A stretch of DNA of 17,937 bases, taken from contig CAAGHL010000066.1 in NCBI GenBank assembly GCA_900769665.1, positions 1-17,937 on the forward strand, read 5' to 3'. The DNA is from Clostridia bacterium. Its GTDB lineage: Bacteria > Bacillota > Clostridia > Christensenellales > CAG-314. The notes under the pieces are model-generated. The model made no database searches and was not told the DNA's origin. It worked only from the letters and a program-made list of their open reading frames with translations. The position numbers were made by a program, and so were the translations under genes. Shown here piece by piece: positions 7,622-14,096 of this stretch (the first letter of the stretch is position 1; each line of letters begins with the position of its first letter).

Positions 7622-7998
7622 AAGAAATTACACTTAACTATTTCTATTTCAACAAGTCATTTATTGCCACTTTGTAATAAAGTCCGTTGACCGTGAGGGG
7701 TGGCGGTCGGGGGTTGGGCGGAAACACACTCCAAAGTTTTCGGCAGCTTGCGTCGAGTTTGTAGCCAACTCAATATCCCTCGCCTTTTATTGAAAACATA
7801 TTCATTTATTTGCCACTGTCAAGCCGAAGTTAATTAACCCCAAGGATGCAAACAAGCACCGCCATTCCACTTACATTGCAGTGGGCGACGAGGTGTTGTT
7901 CTATGGCAACTTTCCACAACGTGCCTTTGTCCGCTTTTCTCACCGAGCCGAGTTGTTACCGCACAGTGAATCAGCCTAAACTATTTTGGCGCAAGGTA
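7622..7998. other. Gene-free inner part of block 2
   Basis: No supportable gene. Segment 7678-7727 contains TCCGTTGACCGTGAGGGGTG, whose near copy is inverted at 12132-12163. It is followed by GTCGGGGGTTGGGCGGAAAC, shared with block 1 (about 837-855). GTGGGCGACGAGGTGTTG (7881-7898) and the inverted GAGCCGAGTTGTTACC near 7950 are further members of the recurring GTGG.AA.ACCTCG motif. Confidence 0.6.
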
Positions 7999-8078
7999 GT
8001 ATCCAAACAAAAACCTCGGAGCGAGTGGCGCGGCTGGGAAACTTCGTTTAAGCAAGCTTTATTGCTCCGAGCGGAGGG
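7999..8078 (-). repeat. Right inverted arm of block 2
   Basis: Reverse complement of 7160-7236. Like the right arm of block 1 it begins with a (G)TCCAAAC(G/A)AAAAC motif and ends in a CGGAGC-type motif, so the two right arms are homologous as well as inverted copies of their own left arms. Confidence 0.85.
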
Positions 8079-8080
8079 TT

Positions 8081-8378
8081 GGCGACCGAGCGACCGAAAA
8101 TGTAAGCATTTGACACCGTTAGTTGGGCGCTTTTACGCAAAGACGGCTTGCCAAATGCTCGCTTGCAGTACTATCCAAGTACAACTGCACTCGCATTTGA
8201 CAAAAATCATCCCAACTAACGGTGTCAAATGTGCTTCGCAGTTGTGGGGACGTAGACGACGGACAAGGCGGCGGTAGGTGGGTGAAGCAATACTTGATGT
8301 AGTATTGCAAGGACGCATAGTGGCGCATTGTTCAAGTATCCGTCCCCACAACCTTGCATTTTCGGTCGCTCGGTCGCC
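8081..8378. repeat. 298 bp nested palindrome with three-way-junction shape
   Basis: The outer stem is 22 perfect base pairs (8081-8102 with 8357-8378), extendable to 26 with one G-T pair. Inside are two side-by-side arms. Arm A pairs 8107-8127 with 8211-8231, 21 perfect bp containing TTTGACACCGTTAGTTGGG, capped by an imperfect hairpin around 8152-8200. Arm B pairs GTTGTGGGGACG (8241-8252) with 8341-8352 and encloses the perfect hairpin GCAATACT/AGTATTGC (8287-8294/8301-8308). It sits exactly where block 2 is about 300 bases longer than block 1, so it looks like a separate insertion. Confidence 0.85.
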
Positions 8379-8384
8379 TAATCA

Positions 8385-8530
8385 GAGCGTTTTTTGTGGG
8401 ATACTACCTCGGCGACAGTTACGCATATATTCTAATGTGTGGCAACTGCGAGGCGATTCGCGTTCGCCACAATACCTCGCCGCCCACTCTCCACAAAACC
8501 CCTTTTCGGCGCTTTTCCACAATTTCCACA
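8385..8530 (+). repeat. Right-end module of block 2
   Basis: It repeats the block 1 right end (1258-1400): TTTTTTGTGGGATACTACCT then CGGCGACA, followed about 40 bases later by AATACCTCGCCGCCCACTCT and TTTTCGGCGCTTTTCCAC. It ends directly against the jag terminator. Confidence 0.8.
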
Positions 8531-8560
8531 AAAAAAAGAGGAGCTTGATTGCTCCTCTTT
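8530..8560 (-). terminator. Terminator of the rpmH-rnpA-yidD-yidC-jag operon
   Basis: On the minus strand a perfect 10 bp stem AAAGAGGAGC/GCTCCTCTTT (8560-8551 with 8544-8535) with a 6-base loop is followed by a U run. It starts 15 bases past the jag stop codon, a textbook rho-independent terminator. Confidence 0.93.
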
Positions 8561-8575
8561 CGACGTCAAATGTCG

Positions 8576-9259
8576 TTATCTTCTTTTCTTTTTCTCGCTG
8601 CGGTAAACGAAATTCAGCGTTTTGCGCGGCGCATTTGGGCTGTTGAGTACGTTGCTTTGGTTGATGGGACTAATCACAACGTGGCGTTGCGTGCCTTGTC
8701 CGTCGCTCTCCGTCGTGACATACTTGCTGTTTTGCAACGCAGTGTGAATAATACGACGTTCGTAGGGGTTCATCGGTTCGAGATTGACGGGTTTACCCGT
8801 GCGCTTTACCTTTTGTTCGAGGTTCAACGCAAGCTTTTGCAAGGTCTTTTCCCTCTTGGCGCGGTAGCCTTCGGCGTCGATTGTCACGCGCTTAAATCCG
8901 CTACCCTTTTCGTTGAGCAACAAACTGCACAAGTATTGCAATGCGTCAAGCACTTCGCCGCGGTGACCGATTACCGCATTGGCGTTGTCGCCTTCCACCA
9001 CCAACGCAACGGTGTCTTCGTTTTCCGTCAGCGTAACGGTGCAACCTTCGATGCCCATTTTTGCAATGATTTCCGCAAGAAAGTTTTGAATTTTTTGCGT
9101 TTGCGACGGTTTTTCCGTCACTTCCACCTTGAACGACTTCAAAAATCCGCCCTCTTGCAACACCTTGACTTCCGCTTGTTCACGCGTAAGTCCCAATTCG
9201 GTAAGACCGTTGTTTACCGCCGCATCCAACGTCTTACCCGTAGAAACTGTTGTTTTCAT
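8576..9259 (-). CDS. jag: Jag/KhpB (EloR) RNA-binding protein
   Basis: This 227-residue cytoplasmic RNA-binding protein belongs to the family linked to cell elongation and sporulation in Firmicutes. An N-terminal Jag_N domain (1-50) is followed by a KH-like domain (about 53-130) with the loop VIGHRGEVLDALQYL (96-110), and an R3H domain (about 131-198) containing NPYERRIIH (164-172). The C-terminal tail is basic (KKKRR). All three domains are present and the length is normal. It follows yidC by 5 bases, and its ribosome-binding site (GAGG) overlaps the yidC stop region, which suggests translational coupling. It is the last gene of the operon. Confidence 0.95.
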   Translation of the reverse strand: MKTTVSTGKTLDAAVNNGLTELGLTREQAEVKVLQEGGFLKSFKVEVTEKPSQTQKIQNFLAEIIAKMGIEGCTVTLTENEDTVALVVEGDNANAVIGHRGEVLDALQYLCSLLLNEKGSGFKRVTIDAEGYRAKREKTLQKLALNLEQKVKRTGKPVNLEPMNPYERRIIHTALQNSKYVTTESDGQGTQRHVVISPINQSNVLNSPNAPRKTLNFVYRSEKKKRR

Positions 9260-9264
9260 TTATA

Positions 9265-10566
9265 TTACCTCATGTAACTGGCTTTGCCGGAATTATCTTT
9301 TTCTTCCTGCTCCTGCAACTTTTTAAGCACGGCTTTTTCCACGGGTGCGCGCAGTGCGATTGTGGAAAGGATACTGATTGCGTAGTTTGCCACCATGTAG
9401 ATTGCAAATGCGCCCGTATACAGGAATCCGAAGTATGCCATCATCAACGGCATAATGATCATCATCATTTTGCTGCTGGCTTGTTGTTGCTTTTGCTCTT
9501 CCGTTTGCGGTTGCGCTTCCGCAGGTTGGTCGGGACGATGTTTCGCTTCCAACTTTTGGGAAATAAACATGCTGAGGAAACTCAACACGATACTGAGTAT
9601 CGGCAAAATGAGCAAGCCGTTCCAGCTACCGTTGTTGCCGTAGCCGCCAACTTCCAACACGGCGTCGCGGATGGTGTTGTACAATGTCTTGCCACCCGTA
9701 AACGTGTCCTTGTTGACAACGGTTGTAAAGCTGTTCATGCCCGTGTCGTAACTTGCCATGATGGGCTCCCACGTGTCGGGTTGCCAAACGTTTTGTATCC
9801 ACAACCAACTTTCCTTGTCGGTGGTATACTTGTCTTGTACGGCTTTGCGTGCCGCCGCAGTCGCCGCCTCGGCAGTAGCCTTAAGCGAAGCATCGTCGTC
9901 GGCTTTGCGCACCATTGCCGTTACACATTCCATCTTTATGCGAAGTGCAATGTTGCCTTCCACGTCTTTGTCTACACCTTTCAATGCTTCGGCAAGCTTG
10001 GCGTTGTAGTCGGCAATGTCCGCAGAGTAGTTGCTGTCGTTGCTAAACTCGGTAATGCAGGTGTCGAAGTAGGTGTGGGACAGCTCCTTCATCATCATTA
10101 CACTGCTGTAGTTGGAGTACTCGCGCAGTCCGCCGAACATGACGAAGAAGATTGCCATACTGACAATCATCGGCAAGCAGGTTGCGCCCAGCCCCGTACC
10201 TTGCTTTTGGTACAGCTTGGACTTTTCCTCTTGCGCGCGTTGGCTGTTTGCGCCGTAGCGTTTGTCGATTTCCGCAAGCAACGGTTGCATTTTTTGCATG
10301 TTGAGCGACATTTTGCGCGATGCGTAACGTTGCCAAAAGTCAAGCGGCAACATGATTACCTTCAAAAACACGGTAAACACTACTACCGTCCAACCATAGT
10401 TGCCTATCCACGAGTGCATCCAACGCACAAGTTTGCCTACCACGCCGAGGGAGTCCTCGATGTTGGAGAAGAAATCCAACTTGGTGGTTTGGCAGGAAGT
10501 AAGCATAACCAAGCATACGGTCAGCAGTAGCACCACCGTCAGCACGGATTGAATTTTTTTACTCAT
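9265..10566 (-). CDS. yidC: YidC/Oxa1/SpoIIIJ membrane protein insertase
   Basis: YidC inserts and folds proteins in the cytoplasmic membrane, alone or with SecYEG. This 433-residue copy has a Gram-positive-style lipoprotein signal (lipobox LTSC, Cys25) and five core helices at about 57-75, 130-148, 317-335, 367-385 and 387-405. The cytoplasmic loop after the first core helix carries Arg84 (YASRKM), the likely charged residue of the substrate groove. The loop between the second and third helices is unusually long (about 150-315, with WLWIQNVWQPDTW at 254-266). A Gln/Glu-rich cytoplasmic loop lies at 338-366. Many Bacillus-type YidC proteins are under 300 residues, so this is the extended form. 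GGGAGA precedes the ATG, 15 bases after yidD. Confidence 0.96.
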   Translation of the reverse strand: MSKKIQSVLTVVLLLTVCLVMLTSCQTTKLDFFSNIEDSLGVVGKLVRWMHSWIGNYGWTVVVFTVFLKVIMLPLDFWQRYASRKMSLNMQKMQPLLAEIDKRYGANSQRAQEEKSKLYQKQGTGLGATCLPMIVSMAIFFVMFGGLREYSNYSSVMMMKELSHTYFDTCITEFSNDSNYSADIADYNAKLAEALKGVDKDVEGNIALRIKMECVTAMVRKADDDASLKATAEAATAAARKAVQDKYTTDKESWLWIQNVWQPDTWEPIMASYDTGMNSFTTVVNKDTFTGGKTLYNTIRDAVLEVGGYGNNGSWNGLLILPILSIVLSFLSMFISQKLEAKHRPDQPAEAQPQTEEQKQQQASSKMMMIIMPLMMAYFGFLYTGAFAIYMVANYAISILSTIALRAPVEKAVLKKLQEQEEKDNSGKASYMR

Positions 10567-10581
10567 GATTTCTCCCGAAAA

Positions 10582-10827
10582 CTACACGTACCACTTTCTG
10601 TTGCCGCGGAGATTGACGGGGACGGGGTCAAAACCGCCCTTGCCCCAAGGCGCACAACGCAACAACCGCTTTAAGGTCAGCCAACTGCCGACAAAAAAGC
10701 CGTGCTCCGCATATGCCTCCATGGAATACACCGAGCAACTGGGTGTGTAGATGCACACTTTGCCTCCCTTGAGTTTGGACAAAGTGGCCTTGTACAACTT
10801 TAACAAAGCAATACAAACGTACTTCAT
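10582..10827 (-). CDS. yidD: YidD membrane protein insertion efficiency factor
   Basis: This small 81-residue protein assists insertion of membrane proteins by YidC. The family pattern is intact: CIYTPSCSVYSMEA (25-38) and RCAPWGKGGFDPVP (57-70). The start at 10827 is chosen because homology begins at MKYVCIALLKLYK and because its ATG overlaps the rnpA stop as ATGA, the usual arrangement for coupled genes. A longer in-frame reading to 10932 lies inside rnpA and is discarded. Confidence 0.95.
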   Translation of the reverse strand: MKYVCIALLKLYKATLSKLKGGKVCIYTPSCSVYSMEAYAEHGFFVGSWLTLKRLLRCAPWGKGGFDPVPVNLRGNRKWYV

Positions 10828-11156
10828 TGCAGTAACCCTGCCCGACCAAGCAAACTGCGGAAACTGGCGACAATGGTCGCGTATTCGTACGGCTCGGACT
10901 TTCTCGGTATAAAAATAGCGTTGTAGCCACACTTGACTTCGGAAACCATCTCGGATACCGCGGCTTTCATTTGTCTGCGAATACGATTTCTCTGTACTGC
11001 ATGCCCAAATTTTTTGCTAACGGAAAATCCGAATTTGGTTTGTTTCACGTTACTTTTGGTGTAAAGCAAAACGAAGTAGTTGTCTGCAACGCTTTGGGAA
11101 TGTTTGTATACGTAGTTGTACTGGTAGTTTTTTTTCAGTCTGTAAATAGACTTCAC
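10824..11156 (-). CDS. rnpA: Ribonuclease P protein component
   Basis: This 110-residue basic protein is the partner of the RNase P RNA, which matures tRNA 5' ends. The signature QRNRIRRQMK (55-64) is present, as is the KFGFSVSKKFGHAV strand and helix (41-54). Translation starts at a GTG codon (11156-11154), with GAGG a few bases upstream and only 12 bases after rpmH. Its 3' end overlaps yidD by 4 bases. The order rpmH-rnpA-yidD is the standard bacterial one. Confidence 0.96.
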   Translation of the reverse strand: MKSIYRLKKNYQYNYVYKHSQSVADNYFVLLYTKSNVKQTKFGFSVSKKFGHAVQRNRIRRQMKAAVSEMVSEVKCGYNAIFIPRKSEPYEYATIVASFRSLLGRAGLLQ

Positions 11157-11168
11157 TTAACGCCTCGA

Positions 11169-11303
11169 TTACGCGGAAATAGCGTGACGGCCCTTGTTGC
11201 GACGGCGAGCAAGCGTGCGACGACCACCGGTGGTCTTCATTCTTGCGCGGAAACCGTGTACTTTGCTTCTTTGACGTTTTTTAGGTTGGTAAGTTCTTTT
11301 CAT
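11169..11303 (-). CDS. rpmH: 50S ribosomal protein L34
   Basis: A 44-residue, very basic protein beginning MKRTYQPKKRQRSKVHGFRA and ending RRRNKGRHAISA, which is unmistakably bL34. AAGGAG lies 8 bases before the ATG. It is the first gene of the operon and is preceded by a strong promoter and a leader of about 108 bases. That leader contains a small hairpin, CGTCC/GGACG (11341-11337 with 11329-11325), just before the ribosome-binding site. Confidence 0.97.
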   Translation of the reverse strand: MKRTYQPKKRQRSKVHGFRARMKTTGGRRTLARRRNKGRHAISA

Positions 11304-11418
11304 TGTCGTTTCTCCTTATTGTTCCGTCCGCCGAAGGGACGTCAGATTATTTTGTTTTTGCGTTGGCTGTCGTCGCAATTTTGACGGCAAACACCATTCC
11401 ACAATGACATACAATGAT

Positions 11419-11447
11419 ATTTTATCAAAGAGTAAAAATTTCGTCAA
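11419..11447 (-). promoter_or_regulatory. Strong promoter of the rpmH operon
   Basis: On the minus strand, TTGACG (11447-11442) and TAAAAT (11424-11419) are separated by exactly 17 bases, with an A/T-rich spacer. It matches the sigma-A/sigma-70 consensus at 10 of 12 positions. It lies at the border of repeat block 3, which starts immediately upstream. Confidence 0.85.
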
Positions 11448-12324
11448 GCATTTTTTGCTTAGCGACCACGTCAAAGACGTGTGCAAGCGCAGGGCAGAAT
11501 AAAGCCGAAGGCTAATGACGAAGATACGCCGAAGAATAAGGCTTGAGACAAGTTGACAAAGAGGTATTGTGTCGTTGCGAGCGCCTGATGCTATATCACC
11601 TCGGCAATGTCCCACGAAAAACGGTCTGATACCTCCCTCCAGTCGGAGCAAAGAAGTAATAGTCCGCTCTCATTCCAATGCGCCCTCCTTCCGAGGTTTT
11701 CGTTTGGACACCGCCTCGGCGAAATAGTCAATCGGCCAATGACTTTGTAGTTCGCTTACTCGACGACGTTAGGTCGCGCTGTGGGGCAATACCTCGTCGC
11801 ACAACTGCGATGTGTATGGCAAGGCAATACTTGTTGGCTTTCTTTATGGTTGCCTAATTTCGACGTATTGGCAATAAAAGTGTGGTTGATTTGTCGTTGC
11901 GTAGTTGCACAATGGCATTACAAGGCTGACGTAGAAAAAATGCTCGACTGCTTTAGGTTATGTTCCGCCGTACAGCCCCGACCATCGCCTCGCTATTACC
12001 ACGCTGCGAACGTCTGACGCTCGCTCCGCGCAGAGCAATATAGTATTAGTCCGCTTTCAATCTTATGCGCCTACGCTCCGATGTCGCTGCGTGGTAACAA
12101 CTCGGCTCCAGCCCTTCGGGAAAGGCAATGATTTTTCACCCACCCCTCACGGTCAAAGGACTTTAATGCAATGTGTCCGTAGGTTGTAACCGAAGAAAAA
12201 AACTTTTATTGGCAATCCTATACAATGTCCTCAGCCGAGTTGACGAGTGGGATAGAGCCGTTTCTCCAACGTAGTCATAGTCAATACAGGACAAACCTCG
12301 ACTTGCGGCGAAAAGTAACCCACA
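11448..12324. repeat. Repeat block 3, gene-free mosaic
   Basis: No supportable gene. The pieces, in order, are: hairpin CACGTC-AAA-GACGTG (11467-11481); an inverted copy of the right-end motif (11594-11621); GAGCAA...TAGTCCGCTCTC (11645-11670); GAGGTTTTCGTTTGGACACC (11694-11713); GTGGGGCAATACCTCGTCGC (11780-11799); CGCTATTACCACGCTGCGAA (11990-12009) running into a copy of the block 1 arm start (12013-12109); an inverted copy of the 7678-7705 motif (12132-12163); and 12239-12305, homologous to 3394-3460. These pieces are in mixed orientation, unlike the orderly blocks 1 and 2. Confidence 0.75.
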
Positions 12325-12981
12325 CTAATCGATGTAACGTTGCAACACTACCACTTGCGTTTGCTCGTTTTGCGGAGGCTCGTCGAGGCGCATTTCGTCG
12401 GCGCCGTTGTCCGCGATTGTCAAGCCGTCGGCGCGACACAAATCAAGAAATTTGTCTATGTCGTCCAACGTAAACTTGTGTTCCGCTGTCATAAAGTGCA
12501 TGGGAACGACTATTTTTGGCGAAATCTCCTTGACGTAGCGCATTGCGCCGACGGCGTCAATGGTATACACTCCGCCTACGGGCAGTAGCATGAGGTCGCA
12601 ACCGCGCACGAAGTCCACAACTTTTTTGTCGTAGCAACCGATGTCGCCCATGTGCGCCACCTTTATGCCGTCCACAAGGAAGGTGAACACGATGTTTGCC
12701 CCGCGTTTTGCGCCCTTTTCCTCGTCGTGCCAAGTTTCGATTGTGTCCACGGCGATGTCGTCCGCGGCGCAAGTCACCTTGCCATCCAACAAAGCGTAGC
12801 CGCCGACAATATCGTCGGTGCAATCGTGGTCGGCGTGGTGATGGGACACCGTGACTACGTCCGTGCGAGTGCGAGGCATCTCGAAGCCCACCATTTCTGC
12901 GGAGTAGGGGTCGCACACGATGGTTGTGCCGATGTCACTAATCAAGCGGAAACAAGAGTGTCCGAAATATTGTAAACGCAT
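12325..12981 (-). CDS. Metallo-beta-lactamase-fold hydrolase (UlaG/UPF0173-like)
   Basis: A 218-residue soluble hydrolase of the metallo-beta-lactamase superfamily. The metal-binding motif H-x-H-x-D-H is SHHHADH (46-52), followed by AHMGDIG (109-115) and a late histidine in VPMHF (159-163). The N-terminus MRLQYFGHSCFRL and the compact length fit the single-domain MBL group that includes UlaG-like lactonases. The substrate cannot be told from sequence. ATG 12981 is chosen because GGAGGA precedes it closely; a reading from 13041 adds 20 residues without homology. It sits alone between rsmG and repeat block 3, where parA/parB-type genes are often found in Firmicutes. Confidence 0.88.
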   Translation of the reverse strand: MRLQYFGHSCFRLISDIGTTIVCDPYSAEMVGFEMPRTRTDVVTVSHHHADHDCTDDIVGGYALLDGKVTCAADDIAVDTIETWHDEEKGAKRGANIVFTFLVDGIKVAHMGDIGCYDKKVVDFVRGCDLMLLPVGGVYTIDAVGAMRYVKEISPKIVVPMHFMTAEHKFTLDDIDKFLDLCRADGLTIADNGADEMRLDEPPQNEQTQVVVLQRYID

Positions 12982-13225
12982 ATTTTCCTCCGATTTTTTT
13001 GCGCATACTTGTCTGTATGTTGCATGCGCCGAGTTAAACAAATTTTACCTTTTAGCACCGACAAAATCGGCTTTTGAGTCGGGTTTGTGCAAAAAACGCA
13101 CACATATCCGCTGAATTAAAGATTTTGTCGCTAATTTATCACCAATTTTTACGTCAATCAGTCGCAAACGCAAACTGTTTCATGGGCGAGGCGTACGCAA
13201 TTTAGCGTTGCCAACCGCACCGCAA

Positions 13226-13903
13226 TCACAGCGGAAACTTGCGAGGCTTGTTTTGTCCGCGAGGGTACTGCTTGGGCGTGTGCGCGTACTTGCGGTAGAC
13301 CAACAAGCAACGATTGCTACCGTCGGGCAACACAAACGGGTGCGCCGACTCCAACCGCAGGCACAGCGTTTTGGCGGCGTTTTGGACAAGCGCGACTTCG
13401 CTGTCGTCGGTTTTGTAGGCAAGCACTATGCCGCCGAGCTTGACAACTTGCGCAGTGTACTCCAACAAAATGTTGAGGGGCGCAACGGCGCGTGCGGTAG
13501 CAACGTCGAACCGCTCGGAATTGGTTTTGGCAAAGTCCTCGGCGCGATCGTGAAGCACTTGTGCGCGAACGCCGATTTTGCGGCAAAGCTCGGTGCAAAA
13601 GTTGACGCGTTTGGTCAGGCTGTCCACCAGCGTAGGGCGGATGTCGGGACGAACGATGGCCAGCGGCACCGACGGAAACCCCGCACCGCAACCGATGTCC
13701 ACGAGGGTTGCCCCCTGCGGCACAAATTGCGCGCCCAACATGCTGTCGACAAAGTGCTTTGTCCACACTTCGTCGTGGTCGGTAACGGCGGTAAGGTTGT
13801 ACTTGGCGTTTTCCTCAACGAGAAACTCGTAGTACTGCTCGAAGCGGGCAATTTCGTCGTCGGTCAATGTAATTTTTGCGTTTTGCGTAAGATAATTTTG
13901 CAT
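13226..13903 (-). CDS. rsmG: 16S rRNA (guanine-527-N7)-methyltransferase
   Basis: RsmG uses S-adenosylmethionine to methylate N7 of G527 in 16S rRNA; loss of the E. coli enzyme gives low-level streptomycin resistance. This 225-residue copy has SAM motif I VDIGCGAGFPSVPLAI (68-83), the ARAVAPL strand (137-143) and the family C-terminal signature YPRGQNKPRKFPL (213-225). The open frame extends 74 codons upstream to 14125 into mnmG, but homology begins at MQNYLTQNAK and a promoter is placed to start transcription at this ATG. No Shine-Dalgarno sequence is present. mnmG lies 193 bases upstream on the same strand. Confidence 0.95.
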   Translation of the reverse strand: MQNYLTQNAKITLTDDEIARFEQYYEFLVEENAKYNLTAVTDHDEVWTKHFVDSMLGAQFVPQGATLVDIGCGAGFPSVPLAIVRPDIRPTLVDSLTKRVNFCTELCRKIGVRAQVLHDRAEDFAKTNSERFDVATARAVAPLNILLEYTAQVVKLGGIVLAYKTDDSEVALVQNAAKTLCLRLESAHPFVLPDGSNRCLLVYRKYAHTPKQYPRGQNKPRKFPL

Positions 13904-13909
13904 AATTGT

Positions 13910-13938
13910 AGTATGACACAAACCACGCCCGATGTCAA
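13910..13938 (-). promoter_or_regulatory. rsmG promoter, predicted to give a leaderless mRNA
   Basis: On the minus strand, a perfect TTGACA (13938-13933) and CATACT (13915-13910) are 17 bases apart. Counting seven bases from the -10 end places +1 at 13903, the A of the rsmG ATG. A hairpin AGGGGC/GCCCCT (13946-13951 with 13956-13961) stands directly upstream of the -35. Confidence 0.55.
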
Positions 13939-14002
13939 TGCAAGTAGGGGCATTTGCCCCTTTTGCCACTCCCCTATCGGGTGACAAGACGTAATACTCG
14001 AC

Positions 14003-14030
14003 AAAAAACATACGCTTTTTAAGGCAAGCG
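14003..14030 (-). terminator. Possible mnmG terminator
   Basis: On the minus strand, CGCTT (14030-14026) pairs with AAGCG (14017-14013), followed by TATG and six T residues (14008-14003). The stem is only 5 bp, so efficiency is uncertain. It lies about 70 bases past mnmG and upstream of the rsmG promoter, consistent with separate transcription of rsmG. Confidence 0.4.
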
Positions 14031-14071
14031 GATTGTTTTCCGTATCGGTATCCCGATTGCGATGTCGGGCG

Positions 14072-14090
14072 TTTTTTTTTGGGGGGGGGG
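14072..14090 (+). repeat. Homopolymer tract T9G10
   Basis: Nine T followed by ten G on the plus strand, 6 bases after the mnmG stop codon. It is preceded by CCCGA/TCGGG (14052-14056/14065-14069), so on the plus strand it has the shape of a terminator although no plus-strand gene is present. The G run may slip in replication or be a sequencing artefact. Confidence 0.8.
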
Positions 14091-14096
14091 TAGTTT

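Noticed and set aside
9250..10530. 426-codon plus-strand frame opposite yidC, and a similar 539-codon frame opposite mnmE (16094-17713)
   Set aside because: These are shadows of well-recognised minus-strand genes.
11304..13225. Replication origin (oriC) near rpmH
   Set aside because: No dnaA gene, no cluster of TTATCCACA-like boxes and no AT-rich unwinding region was found. One near-match lies inside yidC.
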